A program made the position numbers and the translations under genes. The notes beneath the pieces are model-generated. The model was not told the origin of the DNA, made no database searches, and saw only the letters and a list, made by a program, of their open reading frames with translations. Positions 54,052 to 64,000 of a stretch of DNA of 64,000 bases are shown here, in pieces. Every line of letters starts with the position of its first letter. Within the stretch, counting starts at the first letter, position 1. The DNA is taken from the NCBI RefSeq assembly GCF_905404315.1, contig NC_066311.1, forward strand, positions 372,001-436,000, given 5' to 3'. The DNA is from Leptidea sinapis. Taxonomy: Eukaryota > Arthropoda > Insecta > Lepidoptera > Pieridae.

Positions 54052-55710
54052 ATGGCTTCACCAATGGTTGCCGACGAGGGCCTTCTAAGCGCCCTGCTAG
54101 ATAAGCTATTTACGGAGAAGATCGCTCCGTTAATTAAGGAAACGATAGATATCCAGACAGCGAAATCCAAAACCAAAAAATACAAATCATCATCCGACGT
54201 TTCGAGTTCCGACGGGGAATCCGAAATGGAGTTAGGTAATGCGTCCGACGCAAGTTCCGTGGCCTCGGTCAAACCGAGGAAAGTGATCACCCGATCAGCC
54301 CGTCCGCCTGTCCTTCAGGCGTACTTTGACGCGCAGGCGACCCCTAAGGTCCCCGCGGTCAGTCCTGACCGCACGGTAGCCCCTCAGGCTTCCAGTGCTT
54401 CACCGGCCCGGCCGGAAACCGCTCTACAGTCGAGAGCGGAGAGTGTCGCGTCGGATGCTGACGGCTTCATCACCGTCAGTCGCAAGAAGAAGCGCGGTCG
54501 TGAATCGCCTTCTCTGGATAGCACACCCGCGAAGAAAGCCGCGGCCACGACTGGCTCCGCTCCCGCGTCCGCGCCCGCGCCCGCTAAAGCCCGCGTACCG
54601 CCTCCGACCAAGCGCCCGCCTCCTATTTTTATAGGGGACCGAGGCCGATGGTTAACCGTCAAAAACAGGATCCCGAAGACGCTCTCCTTCCAGGCGAGGG
54701 CGTACCAATCTCTAATCAAACTAGAGACCAGAGAGGTAGCGGACCACCGCGCCCTGACATCTCTTCTTAGAGAGCTGAGTGTGGGTTTCCACACGTACGC
54801 CCTGCCTGAGGAGAAGCGTCTGAGGGTCGTTATTAGAAACGTCCCCAAAGAATTAGACGAGGCCGACATTCTGTAGGACCTCAAAGAGCAGGGTTACCCT
54901 GCACACGAGGTGCACCGTATGCGCGGAACCAACAATAAACAACCATTTAACATGGTTCTCGTAGTCCTCGACCTCACGCAAGAGGGAAAGGAAATCTTCA
55001 ATATAAAATCGGTTTGTTCCCTTCAGGGCATCCGTACCGAAGCTCCTCGCAACCGCGGGGGGCCCGGTCAGTGCCACAGATGCCAATTATACGGGCACTC
55101 GGCACGAAATTGCGAACACACCCCGAGGTGTGTGAAGTGCCTCGGGAAACACGGCACGCCAGAGTGCCCTCGACCAGCGCAATGCGCGGAGCGCCCGGCC
55201 TGCGTCTTGTGCGGGGAGAAGGGGCACCCCGCGAGCTATCGCGGGTGTCCCAAGGCACCCAAACACAAGCGTCACCCAGGGCGCCGCCAGCCGCAAGGCA
55301 GAGCAGAGAAGGTGGAGTTCACTCCAACCTTCAAACCTGCGCCGCCTCCGAAAGTAAACGCCTGGGCGAGGTCTCCTCCGGCTGCCAACGCTGCCACAGA
55401 GGCCACTCTCGCGGCCCCCGCGCCCCTCCGGCCTCCGCTAGCGTCCCGCCCGGCGGCGTCGGTCCCGCGACCGAGGCTACCGGCGCCCGCGTCCGCGGCA
55501 ACAGGTAGCAAAGGCGGCAGCACCTTTGCGTTCATGTTCGAACTGTCAGAGATGTTCGACATTGATGAAATAACAGCCCTGGCCAGCAGGCTCGATGCTG
55601 TCCGGGAAGACCCGCCGTCGCTCCTGCAAGTTATGGCAGACAACGGCAAAATATTCCGTGCCCTCACCGATATAGGGCTAAAGTATAAAAACAACATTCG
55701 CGATGCCTAA
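54052..55710 (+). pseudogene. LINE copy 2 ORF1, one premature stop
   Basis: Colinear with the intact ORF1 at 44585-46234, including the ATG context, RNA-binding-like region, three zinc knuckles and the 8 bp overlap with ORF2. A TCG-to-TAG change at 54874-54876 (just after EADIL) stops it after 274 codons. A 9 bp insertion (extra Ala-Asn-Ala) lies at about 55387. Otherwise only scattered substitutions. Confidence 0.9.
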
Positions 55711-57393
55711 TTACGTAAGCGGACGGGTTAAACCACATACGCTCCGTATAGCGTATTTTAACGCCCAAGGCCTTAAGCCTCAACTAGACTTGGTGAAGGA
55801 GTTCGCTCACGAACATCAATTAGACCTATTCTTAGTGCAAGAGACATTTTTAAAACCACGTATACGCGATCCGCGTATCGCTAATTATAACTTAGTTAAG
55901 AATGATCGCACCACCCGTATGGGCGGCACCCTCATTTATTTTAAAAGGTCTCTACACTGTATACCTATAGATCCTCCGGTCCTCACTAACATCGAGGCCT
56001 CTGCCATCCGGGTCAGTATGGCGAATCACCAGCCGATCACTGTTATTTCAGCTTATCTTCCGCCGAACAAACAAATATTAGACACAGATATAGAAGCATT
56101 ACTCGGCCACGGGGCCCCAGTCATAGTGGGCGGCGATCTTAACGCCAAACACTCCAGCTGAAACAGTAGAGCCACAAATAGAAACGGAATTTTATTAGAC
56201 TCTCTCACAGACACGCGGAACTTTTCAGTAATAGCACCCGACGAACCAACACGTTATCCGGATAACGTCGCGCACCGACCCGACATTCTAGACGTTGCGT
56301 TACTTAAAAACGTAACGCTCAATGTAAATTCAATCGAGGTTTTTCACGAATTAGAGTCAGACCACCGGCCCGTCGTCCTAAATCTAGGCCCACCGGTTAA
56401 CTTTCAACCACCGACGAAAACAGTGATCGACTGGCAACGGCTGGAAAAGGATCTCGAGTCTATCAAGTCCGACGACCTTGACCATATACCGGACGTCATC
56501 GACTCGGTCGACACGGCTCACAGTGCTATCTCTCATGTGACGTCACACATACAGAGTAGGATCAAGGCCTGCTCCAGGCAGGTTCCGACGATGCAACCGC
56601 ATCGCCTAAACCTGCCTCCAGAGGTCAGGAACTTACTCACACAGAAGCACAGAGCCACTAGACTTTACGACAGGTATCCGTCGGTCGAGAATAGGCGCCA
56701 CCTCCGCTACCTACAGCGGGTGGTACGGGAACGTATCGCGGAACTCCGCGGCGAACGTTGGGACCGCTTGCTCGGCAACCTTAAGCCATCACATGTGGCT
56801 TTCTGGAAGCTGCCTCGCGCGTTCAAACAGGAGCCGCCCACTGTCATGCCTCCTTTGGACAGACCGGGACTGCAGCCGGCGCTCGATGACGATGAGAAGG
56901 CTGAATGCCTCGCCGATAGTCTCGAGAGTCAGTGCTCTCCAAATGCAGCAGCCGACCCGACACACGTTGACGAAGTTGATCGTGAAGTTGAACGTCGCTC
57001 CGCTCTGAGCCCTTCAGGCGACGTAATAAAACCCACCTCTTACGAAGAGGTGAAACTAATCATTAAGGAGCTTCACTCCAAGAAGGCCCCGGGGCCCGAC
57101 ACTATAAACAATAGGGTTCTTAAAATCCTACCCTCGACTCTTATTACTTTATTGGTTACCATTTTTAATATTCTATTGTCTAATAGCGCGTTCCCCGAAC
57201 AATGGAAGGATTCCATTGTTATCGGTATCCCAAAACCCAATAAACCTAAAGCTAATCCGAGTAGCTATAGGCCTATTAGTTTAATTAACTCGATCGGGAA
57301 ACTTTACGAAAGATTAATTCTCGCGCGTCTTAATCATTACATCGCGGAGCTTAACCTGATACCCGACATACAGTTCGGATTCAGAACCGCTCA
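55703..57393 (+). pseudogene. LINE copy 2 ORF2, premature stop and 3' truncation
   Basis: Colinear with 46227-47914. A TGG-to-TGA change at 56159-56161 truncates the endonuclease within its HSSW motif. The downstream frame is open again to the fingers of the reverse transcriptase (FGFRTA), where the element ends. The palm with YADD is absent, so the copy is non-autonomous. Confidence 0.9.
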
Positions 57394-57500
57394 AGTAGTA
57401 GGGATTCGCCGGTTCTGGCTCACAGTAGTGGGGATTCGCCGGTTCTGCCTCCCCGGTTCTGGCTCACTTCTTCGTGATGCCTACTAAAAAAAAAAAAAAA

Positions 57501-58650
57501 GAAGTTTGGTGTCAAACTGGGGGTTTTGATGTATTTCCGAGCGATTGCGCTGATCCGTTTTTCGATATCTCTTATAGTTACAAAGTTAGCTTTTTAAGTT
57601 AAACAGATCCATACTCATTACTAATCAGTGGTAATTAACCTAATGATTGGTGAGCGACTCAATGTCGATTCTTTGAAAGTGATAGATGTAATTAGTAAAT
57701 TACCTCTCACATTCGTAATGATGATATAAATAAAGTATATAATAAAACATCGTTGCAGATTGTATCATTCTAAAAATATTTGATGAAATCATTCAAACTC
57801 TTCTTATTAAACTTAAAGTATAGATACATTAAACAGTACTCGCAACACATGCTGCGGTAAATAAATTCTTTACTCTTGTAGTATTGTGGATATACATTCT
57901 GCAATTGCTTTGTAAAAACCTCAGCTGGAATCCCTGACTTGGACGATCATATGAATTGAAGTATTGTCCAATACCCTGCTCACCAATGTGTATTGCAACC
58001 TAGTGAGAGCCTGGCTTATTTTCACTATCTACACTGTTGACAATATAACAGGGCGTTACAACGTATATCGACAATCGGTTTGCTGCGTAAACATTATTTT
58101 GAATACTGAGATCAATTTTCTTCAAATTTCATTGTATTCATATTACCGTCGAATAATGTATTTAAAAGTTATTGGATTACAACTTACAATAAAACAAAAC
58201 ATCATTTTAAGTACATATTTAATTTCAATATTATAAGGCAATATAGTAGTAAGTTTAACTAAAACTATTACACACCTTTACAAACGATCAAACATAAACG
58301 TAACTGCGGTAATCTACTGAAATATTATGATTTTTATCAATTTTATTGTACAACTTGAGTTAAGTGATAAAGCTCTTTGTCATTTTCTTAATGTAACAAA
58401 TTTTGAGATAAATAAAATACACTTTAGTTTCTGTGATTATTTCCTTTCGCGAATATATCAATAATTCGACCATCAGATTTCCTCATCGGGTCATTAATTA
58501 TTTTTAGTATTACTTTAAGATTTTTCTTTCACCAAACATATTATAGAGATCAGGTTGTTATATCTTGAAACTAATTGACATGGTTGAGATTGTATAAAGG
58601 TTGCAATTCATCAAAGCATCAGGTGATTTGGATACAATTTGTGTCACTGA
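57501..58650. other. AT-rich non-coding stretch
   Basis: No gene, splice-supported exon or repeat recognised. Confidence 0.5.
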
Positions 58651-59755
58651 CATAATTCAAAAATATTATAAAATTATTTACGAAAACTGATTTTTCACAC
58701 CCACACACAGTGCACCCTCTACTACAAAAAGGTTTCATATAATATAATGAGACAATTTATTGTTAAACTACCATTTATTGATTATATTTAAATAGAACAA
58801 TTTATAAGTAAAACAATAAACAGTACCTACATCATAACTTACTCCACAAGTTATATATCTAAATAAAAGATGTATTTACTCTCATTCTTTTCAAAAAAAA
58901 TTTCAAACTTAAAACTTATATAACATTTATTTTATTTTATCATGACTCCAAGCTAAGGTATCAATATAATTTGCTTAATATACCGTTTGGTATGACAAAC
59001 TAGACTTATTTATTCGTTGAGTGAAAATATTATGCTTTATTGACTTAAGTCTATGCATTGAACAATATTCATTCTTATTTTTAAATAGGCATTATTAATT
59101 TTCATATACTTACTTAGTAACACTTATAAAATTTGGAGTTGCAATTTCCCGCAACATCTTACGCATATATTTAGATCTAAGTCCTAGGAATTCATTAAAT
59201 ATGTTAACTTTGTTCCATCTTTAAAATAGCCTAACTTCTTATTATTGAGTTTTAGATAACAAAATATTTGTTCTGAATTGTCAGATGTTTCGAAACGCAA
59301 ATGTAAATCAGGTTTTATAACTCTTTAAAAATTTATATATTAAAGTATAAGTATCAGTGTACAATAATTTTAATATATTTTGAAACTTATTTAACATATA
59401 GTTATAGTAAAAGTCATCGTATTAGAGTTTTAGAAATATTCAATATACCTGCAATATACCAAATAAATATGTTTATTGAGGAACAATTTAGTCTTTTGTA
59501 ATTGAACTGCAACCAATTTTCATTTTAAAATATATAAACTATGGAATTCTATCTTGGCAATGAAATCATACAGTGCAATTTTACATTACTCTTTTTTCAA
59601 TATTTTCCGTTGTTATTTATATATTTGAGGTATTCATTAATTTATAAAAATCTTTTTGAAATAAGATGTAGGTAGCTTGTTTATGCATGTTTGTATTTAA
59701 ATCTATGTAATTTTGAAGCCATGCGCTTTGTTTGAATTTAAAATAATATGATTTT
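58651..59755. repeat. Tandem duplication, unit 1
   Basis: About 1.1 kb that recurs at 59981-61085 with many small differences. Shared phrases include CACACCCACACACAGTGCAC, GTATGACAAACTAGA and CTATGGAATTCTATCTTGGC. Non-coding and AT-rich. Confidence 0.9.
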
Positions 59756-59970
59756 TTTTATAATGAGACGATTTATTGTTAAACTACCATTTATTGATTA
59801 TATTTAAATATAAAAAATTATAAATAAAACAATATACAGTACCTACATCATAACTTACTCCACAAGTTATATATCTAATCTATTCTTTTCAAAAAAAAAA
59901 AAAAAACAACCTTAAAACTTATATAATATTTATCTTATTTTATGATGACTCCAAGCTTACCTTAGCTTCA
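59756..59970. repeat. Partial third copy of the duplicated unit
   Basis: Repeats only the head of the unit (GTTAAACTACCATTTATTGA through GATGACTCCAAGCTTACC), placed between the two long copies. Confidence 0.85.
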
Positions 59971-59980
59971 TCATTCAAAA

Positions 59981-61085
59981 ATATTATAAAATTATTTACG
60001 AAAACTGATTTTTCACACCCACACACAGTGCACCCTCTACTACAAAAAGGTTTCATATAATATAATGAGACAATTTATTGTTAAACTACCATTTATTGAT
60101 TATATTTAAATAGAACTATTTATAAGTAAAACAATAAACAGTACCTACACCATAACTTACTCCACAAGTTATATATCTAAATAAAAGATGTATTTATTCT
60201 CATTCTTTTCAAAAAAAAAAAATTTCAAACTTAAAACTTATATAACATTTATTTTATTTTATGATGACTCCAAGCTAAGGTATCAATATAATTTGCTTAG
60301 ATATACCGTTTGGTATGACAAACTAGATTTATTTATTCGTTGAGTGAAAATATTATGCTTTATTGACTTAATTCTATGCATTGAACAATATTCATTCTTA
60401 TTTTCAAATAGGCATATCTTATAATTTTCCATTTTCATATACTTACTTAGTAACACTTTTATTAAATTTGAATGCGTATTTTCCCACAACATCTAATACA
60501 TACGTTTAGATCTAAGTCCTAGGAATTCATTATATATGTTAACTTTGTTTTCATCTTTATAATTATCGTACCGTACTTCTTTTTATTGACTTTTGGGTAG
60601 CAAAAAATTTTTTTCTGCAGTCAGAGGTTTTGAAACGCAAATGTAAATCAGGTTTTATATCTGTGTAATTTTTTTTATATTAAACTATCAGTATCAGTGT
60701 ATAATAATTTTAATTTATTTCGAAACTTATTTAACTAGTGAAAGTCATCGCATTAGAGTTTTAGAAATTTTCAATATATAAAATCCCAACTAAATATGTT
60801 TATTGAAGAACAATTTAGTTTTTCGTAATAGAACTGCAACCAAATTTTCATTTTAAAATAGATAAACTATGGAATTCTATCTTGGCAATTAAATCATACA
60901 GTGCAATTTTACATTTACTCTTTTTTCAATATTTTCCATTGTTCTTTATACATTGAGTTATTTATTAATTTATAAAAATCTTTTCGAAATCAGATGTAGG
61001 TAGCTTGTTAATGCATGTTTGTTTTTAAATCTATGTAATATTTTAACCATGAGCTTTGTTTGAATTTTAAAATTCTATGAATATT
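59981..61085. repeat. Tandem duplication, unit 2
   Basis: Second long copy, offset about 1330 bp from the first. Its last 330 bp or so also form the start of the left arm of the terminal palindrome. Confidence 0.9.
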
Positions 61086-62363
61086 TTGTTTTTTCTGTGT
61101 GTGTGTGAGACATTGCTTTAAATTTCTGAAGTAAATAACATATGTATTTTTATTACGAAGGTTTGGAACAAATTTTATGCTTTTCATCCGGAACATCAAA
61201 ATTTGTACGGACATCTACCCATTCAAAACCTTCTGTAGGAAGGAATGGAGATACAGCCCATCCATAACGGTTATTAGCATCAAAATAAGTTATAAACGAC
61301 TTTTTTCTTTGTCCTGTTCTTATTTGCCAGAAATATTCACAAGTAAAGTCGTTACAAATTTAAGAGTAGGCACATGTTTCGTCTTGAGAGACATGCAAAT
61401 ATTTCAGTGGTTTCGTTTTATAATATTGTAACCTATACTTATTTGTTTAAATTCACTTTTTCATAACGATTCTTACATTGAGATATACAGTCTCAAATAC
61501 CCGATCCAATAAAAGCTATTTGTTCAAAGCCCTAAAGTAATTCTTATTTAATTTTTGTGCATTTTAACATAGCACCCCAACTTAACCCAGGCGCTGTATA
61601 ATAATGTGCTGGATCTAGACCATATTATGTCTGTAAACATAGAGCTCGGAAATTTTCAAATACATATTTTGTTTAGAGTGAAACATTGATTTTAAGATAT
61701 AAATCTGAATTATCTAACTTATAATCTTCATCNNNNNNNNNNNNNNNNNNNNNNNNNNNNNNNNNNNNNNNNNNNNNNNNNNNNNNNNNNNNNNNNNNNN
61801 NNNNNNNNNNNNNNNNNNNNNNNNNNNNNNNNNNNNNNNNNNNNNNNNNNNNNNNNNNNNNNNNNNNNNNNNNNNNNNNNNNNNNNNNNNNNNNNNNNNN
61901 NNNNNNNNNNNNNNNNNNNNNNNNNNNNNNNNNNNNNNNNNNNNNNNNNNNNNNNNNNNNNNNNNNNNNNNNNNNNNNNNNNNNNNNNNNNNNNNNNNNN
62001 NNNNNNNNNNNNNNNNNNNNNNNNNNNNNNNNNNNNNNNNNNNNNNNNNNNNNNNNNNNNNNNNNNNNNNNNNNNNNNNNNNNNNNNNNNNNNNNNNNNN
62101 NNNNNNNNNNNNNNNNNNNNNNNNNNNNNNNNNNNNNNNNNNNNNNNNNNNNNNNNNNNNNNNNNNNNNNNNNNNNNNNNNNNNNNNNNNNNNNNNNNNN
62201 NNNNNNNNNNNNNNNNNNNNNNNNNNNNNNNNTGTGTGTCGGTAAATGTATTGTAAAATCTATCACGATCATGGAGTGCTGAAAGTTTTAAGCAATCGTG
62301 TGGTGTTATAAATTCATATCGATAAATTCTTTTTTTCTAATACGTAAAAAATTATTATTATTT
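60751..62363 (+). repeat. Left arm of the terminal palindrome (interrupted by the gap)
   Basis: 60751-61732 is the reverse complement of 63019-64000, and 62233-62363 is the reverse complement of 62881-63011. I saw no difference in the parts compared; two short open frames (68 and 84 codons) occur identically in both arms. The arms probably extend past the window end. Confidence 0.93.
61733..62232. other. Assembly gap, 500 N
   Basis: Exactly 500 N, the usual placeholder for a gap of unknown size. The mirror position in the right arm (63012-63018) has only 7 bp. Confidence 0.98.
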
Positions 62364-62880
62364 ATTTAGCGCAACAACATGTTTGTAATTAAGATTCATT
62401 AGAAATATTTTTTTTCTTGAACAAAATCAGTGTGCAGACTTATATTAACGTAAAAAATTGTAATCGAACTGATTTCTCAAATATATATCATATTATTTTT
62501 GATAGAGTTCAAAAACATTTCTGGTGATTCGAATGTTTGTAATTTGTAAGATTTACTTACTCTTAATTTAATATGAAGTTATTCTATTACAAAAAGCTGA
62601 TCATTAATTGTGACGTTTTAAAAGTAATATATAATTGCATTACGTTATTTTTATATAGGTTACTTGTAAGATGATTTGAATAATATCTTTTCCGTTGTTC
62701 ATGCATTAAATTCTATTGAAAAAGTAATTGATATTATTCCACAAACGTAAGAAAAATACAAGGCATTCACAAAAACTATAAAATTAAATAATCGTAAAAT
62801 TCAACTGACATGTTGATTCGTTTAAATTTTTTCCATTCAGTTTAGACAAACTTGTCAAAATCTAAAAGACTAAATTTTCC
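62364..62880. other. Unique spacer between the palindrome arms
   Basis: About 517 bp of AT-rich sequence without mirror symmetry, gene or repeat. Confidence 0.8.
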
Positions 62881-64000
62881 AAATAATAATAATTTTTTAC
62901 GTATTAGAAAAAAAGAATTTATCGATATGAATTTATAACACCACACGATTGCTTAAAACTTTCAGCACTCCATGATCGTGATAGATTTTACAATACATTT
63001 ACCGACACACATATTTCAGATGAAGATTATAAGTTAGATAATTCAGATTTATATCTTAAAATCAATGTTTCACTCTAAACAAAATATGTATTTGAAAATT
63101 TCCGAGCTCTATGTTTACAGACATAATATGGTCTAGATCCAGCACATTATTATACAGCGCCTGGGTTAAGTTGGGGTGCTATGTTAAAATGCACAAAAAT
63201 TAAATAAGAATTACTTTAGGGCTTTGAACAAATAGCTTTTATTGGATCGGGTATTTGAGACTGTATATCTCAATGTAAGAATCGTTATGAAAAAGTGAAT
63301 TTAAACAAATAAGTATAGGTTACAATATTATAAAACGAAACCACTGAAATATTTGCATGTCTCTCAAGACGAAACATGTGCCTACTCTTAAATTTGTAAC
63401 GACTTTACTTGTGAATATTTCTGGCAAATAAGAACAGGACAAAGAAAAAAGTCGTTTATAACTTATTTTGATGCTAATAACCGTTATGGATGGGCTGTAT
63501 CTCCATTCCTTCCTACAGAAGGTTTTGAATGGGTAGATGTCCGTACAAATTTTGATGTTCCGGATGAAAAGCATAAAATTTGTTCCAAACCTTCGTAATA
63601 AAAATACATATGTTATTTACTTCAGAAATTTAAAGCAATGTCTCACACACACACAGAAAAAACAAAATATTCATAGAATTTTAAAATTCAAACAAAGCTC
63701 ATGGTTAAAATATTACATAGATTTAAAAACAAACATGCATTAACAAGCTACCTACATCTGATTTCGAAAAGATTTTTATAAATTAATAAATAACTCAATG
63801 TATAAAGAACAATGGAAAATATTGAAAAAAGAGTAAATGTAAAATTGCACTGTATGATTTAATTGCCAAGATAGAATTCCATAGTTTATCTATTTTAAAA
63901 TGAAAATTTGGTTGCAGTTCTATTACGAAAAACTAAATTGTTCTTCAATAAACATATTTAGTTGGGATTTTATATATTGAAAATTTCTAAAACTCTAATG
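62881..64000 (-). repeat. Right arm of the terminal palindrome
   Basis: Reverse complement of the left arm and continuous, without N. It runs to the window edge, where it still matches 60751. Confidence 0.93.

Larger units (their letters stand above)
53735..57500 (+). mobile_element. Jockey-like LINE copy 2, 5' and 3' truncated, with a foreign poly(A) tail
   Basis: Matches copy 1 from about 44275 to about 47914 very closely. It lacks the first 250 bp or so of the leader and everything after the FGFRTA block of the reverse transcriptase. At 57394 it switches to a 92 bp sequence not found in copy 1, ending in a poly(A) run of about 15 (57486-57500). Stops at 54874 and 56159-56161 break the two ORFs. 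Confidence 0.9.

Noticed and set aside
61673..62272. A 199-codon frame through the gap
   Set aside because: It consists almost entirely of N and is meaningless.

Overview
The window is eukaryotic, very probably from a moth or butterfly. It is AT-rich, has introns with GT/AG borders, and carries tRNA-derived SINEs and short repeats of types I recognise from Lepidoptera. Most of it is transposable elements of many ages. No prokaryotic system, CRISPR array or operon is present. All family names below come from motif reading alone, with no database search.

Host genes. Two host genes can be reconstructed on the minus strand. Gene 1 (18804 to 4322) is a DNA/RNA non-specific endonuclease of the insect dsRNase type. 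It has four exons whose splice phases all agree and total 444 codons, with a 12 kb intron (5873-17824) packed with transposons. Gene 2 (43582 to about 40262) has four visible phase-0 exons resembling the end of a von Willebrand A domain and the following region of hemicentin-like proteins. Its 3' end runs straight into a truncated retrotransposon LTR, so it looks disrupted.

Left part (1-19037). In order: a LINE reverse transcriptase fragment; a decayed restriction-like-endonuclease domain (1500-2070); a mariner element (2764-4006); an RTE-like scrap; gene 1 exons 4 and 3; a decayed RNase H-bearing LINE (about 6270-11270); an internally deleted mariner of the same family in inverse orientation (11857-12590); a tRNA-derived SINE; a degenerate Ty3/gypsy element plus a solo LTR (14129-17650); and gene 1 exons 2 and 1.

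Nested block (19038-40262). BEL/Pao element A (plus strand, degenerate) was entered by a CR1-like LINE (23488-37264), which was entered by BEL/Pao element B (26525-35186, minus strand). B keeps one uninterrupted 1731-codon gag-pol frame. It also carries an inverted 1442 bp copy of its own integrase region, a direct copy of its 3' end and a 139 bp internally deleted LTR, yet the whole is bordered by a 5 bp duplication (GGAAG). The 3' LTR of A contains a (TTTCG)n expansion of about 460 bp.

Right part (40262-64000). Gene 2 exons are followed by a full-length Jockey-like LINE (44027-49707) with two intact overlapping ORFs and a 12 bp target duplication. Then come SINE-like repeats, a 99 bp minisatellite (52853-53320), and a second broken Jockey-like copy that ends in an unrelated polyadenylated tail (53735-57500). 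An AT-rich region with a 1.33 kb tandem duplication follows. The window ends in a large, apparently exact palindrome around a 500-N assembly gap.
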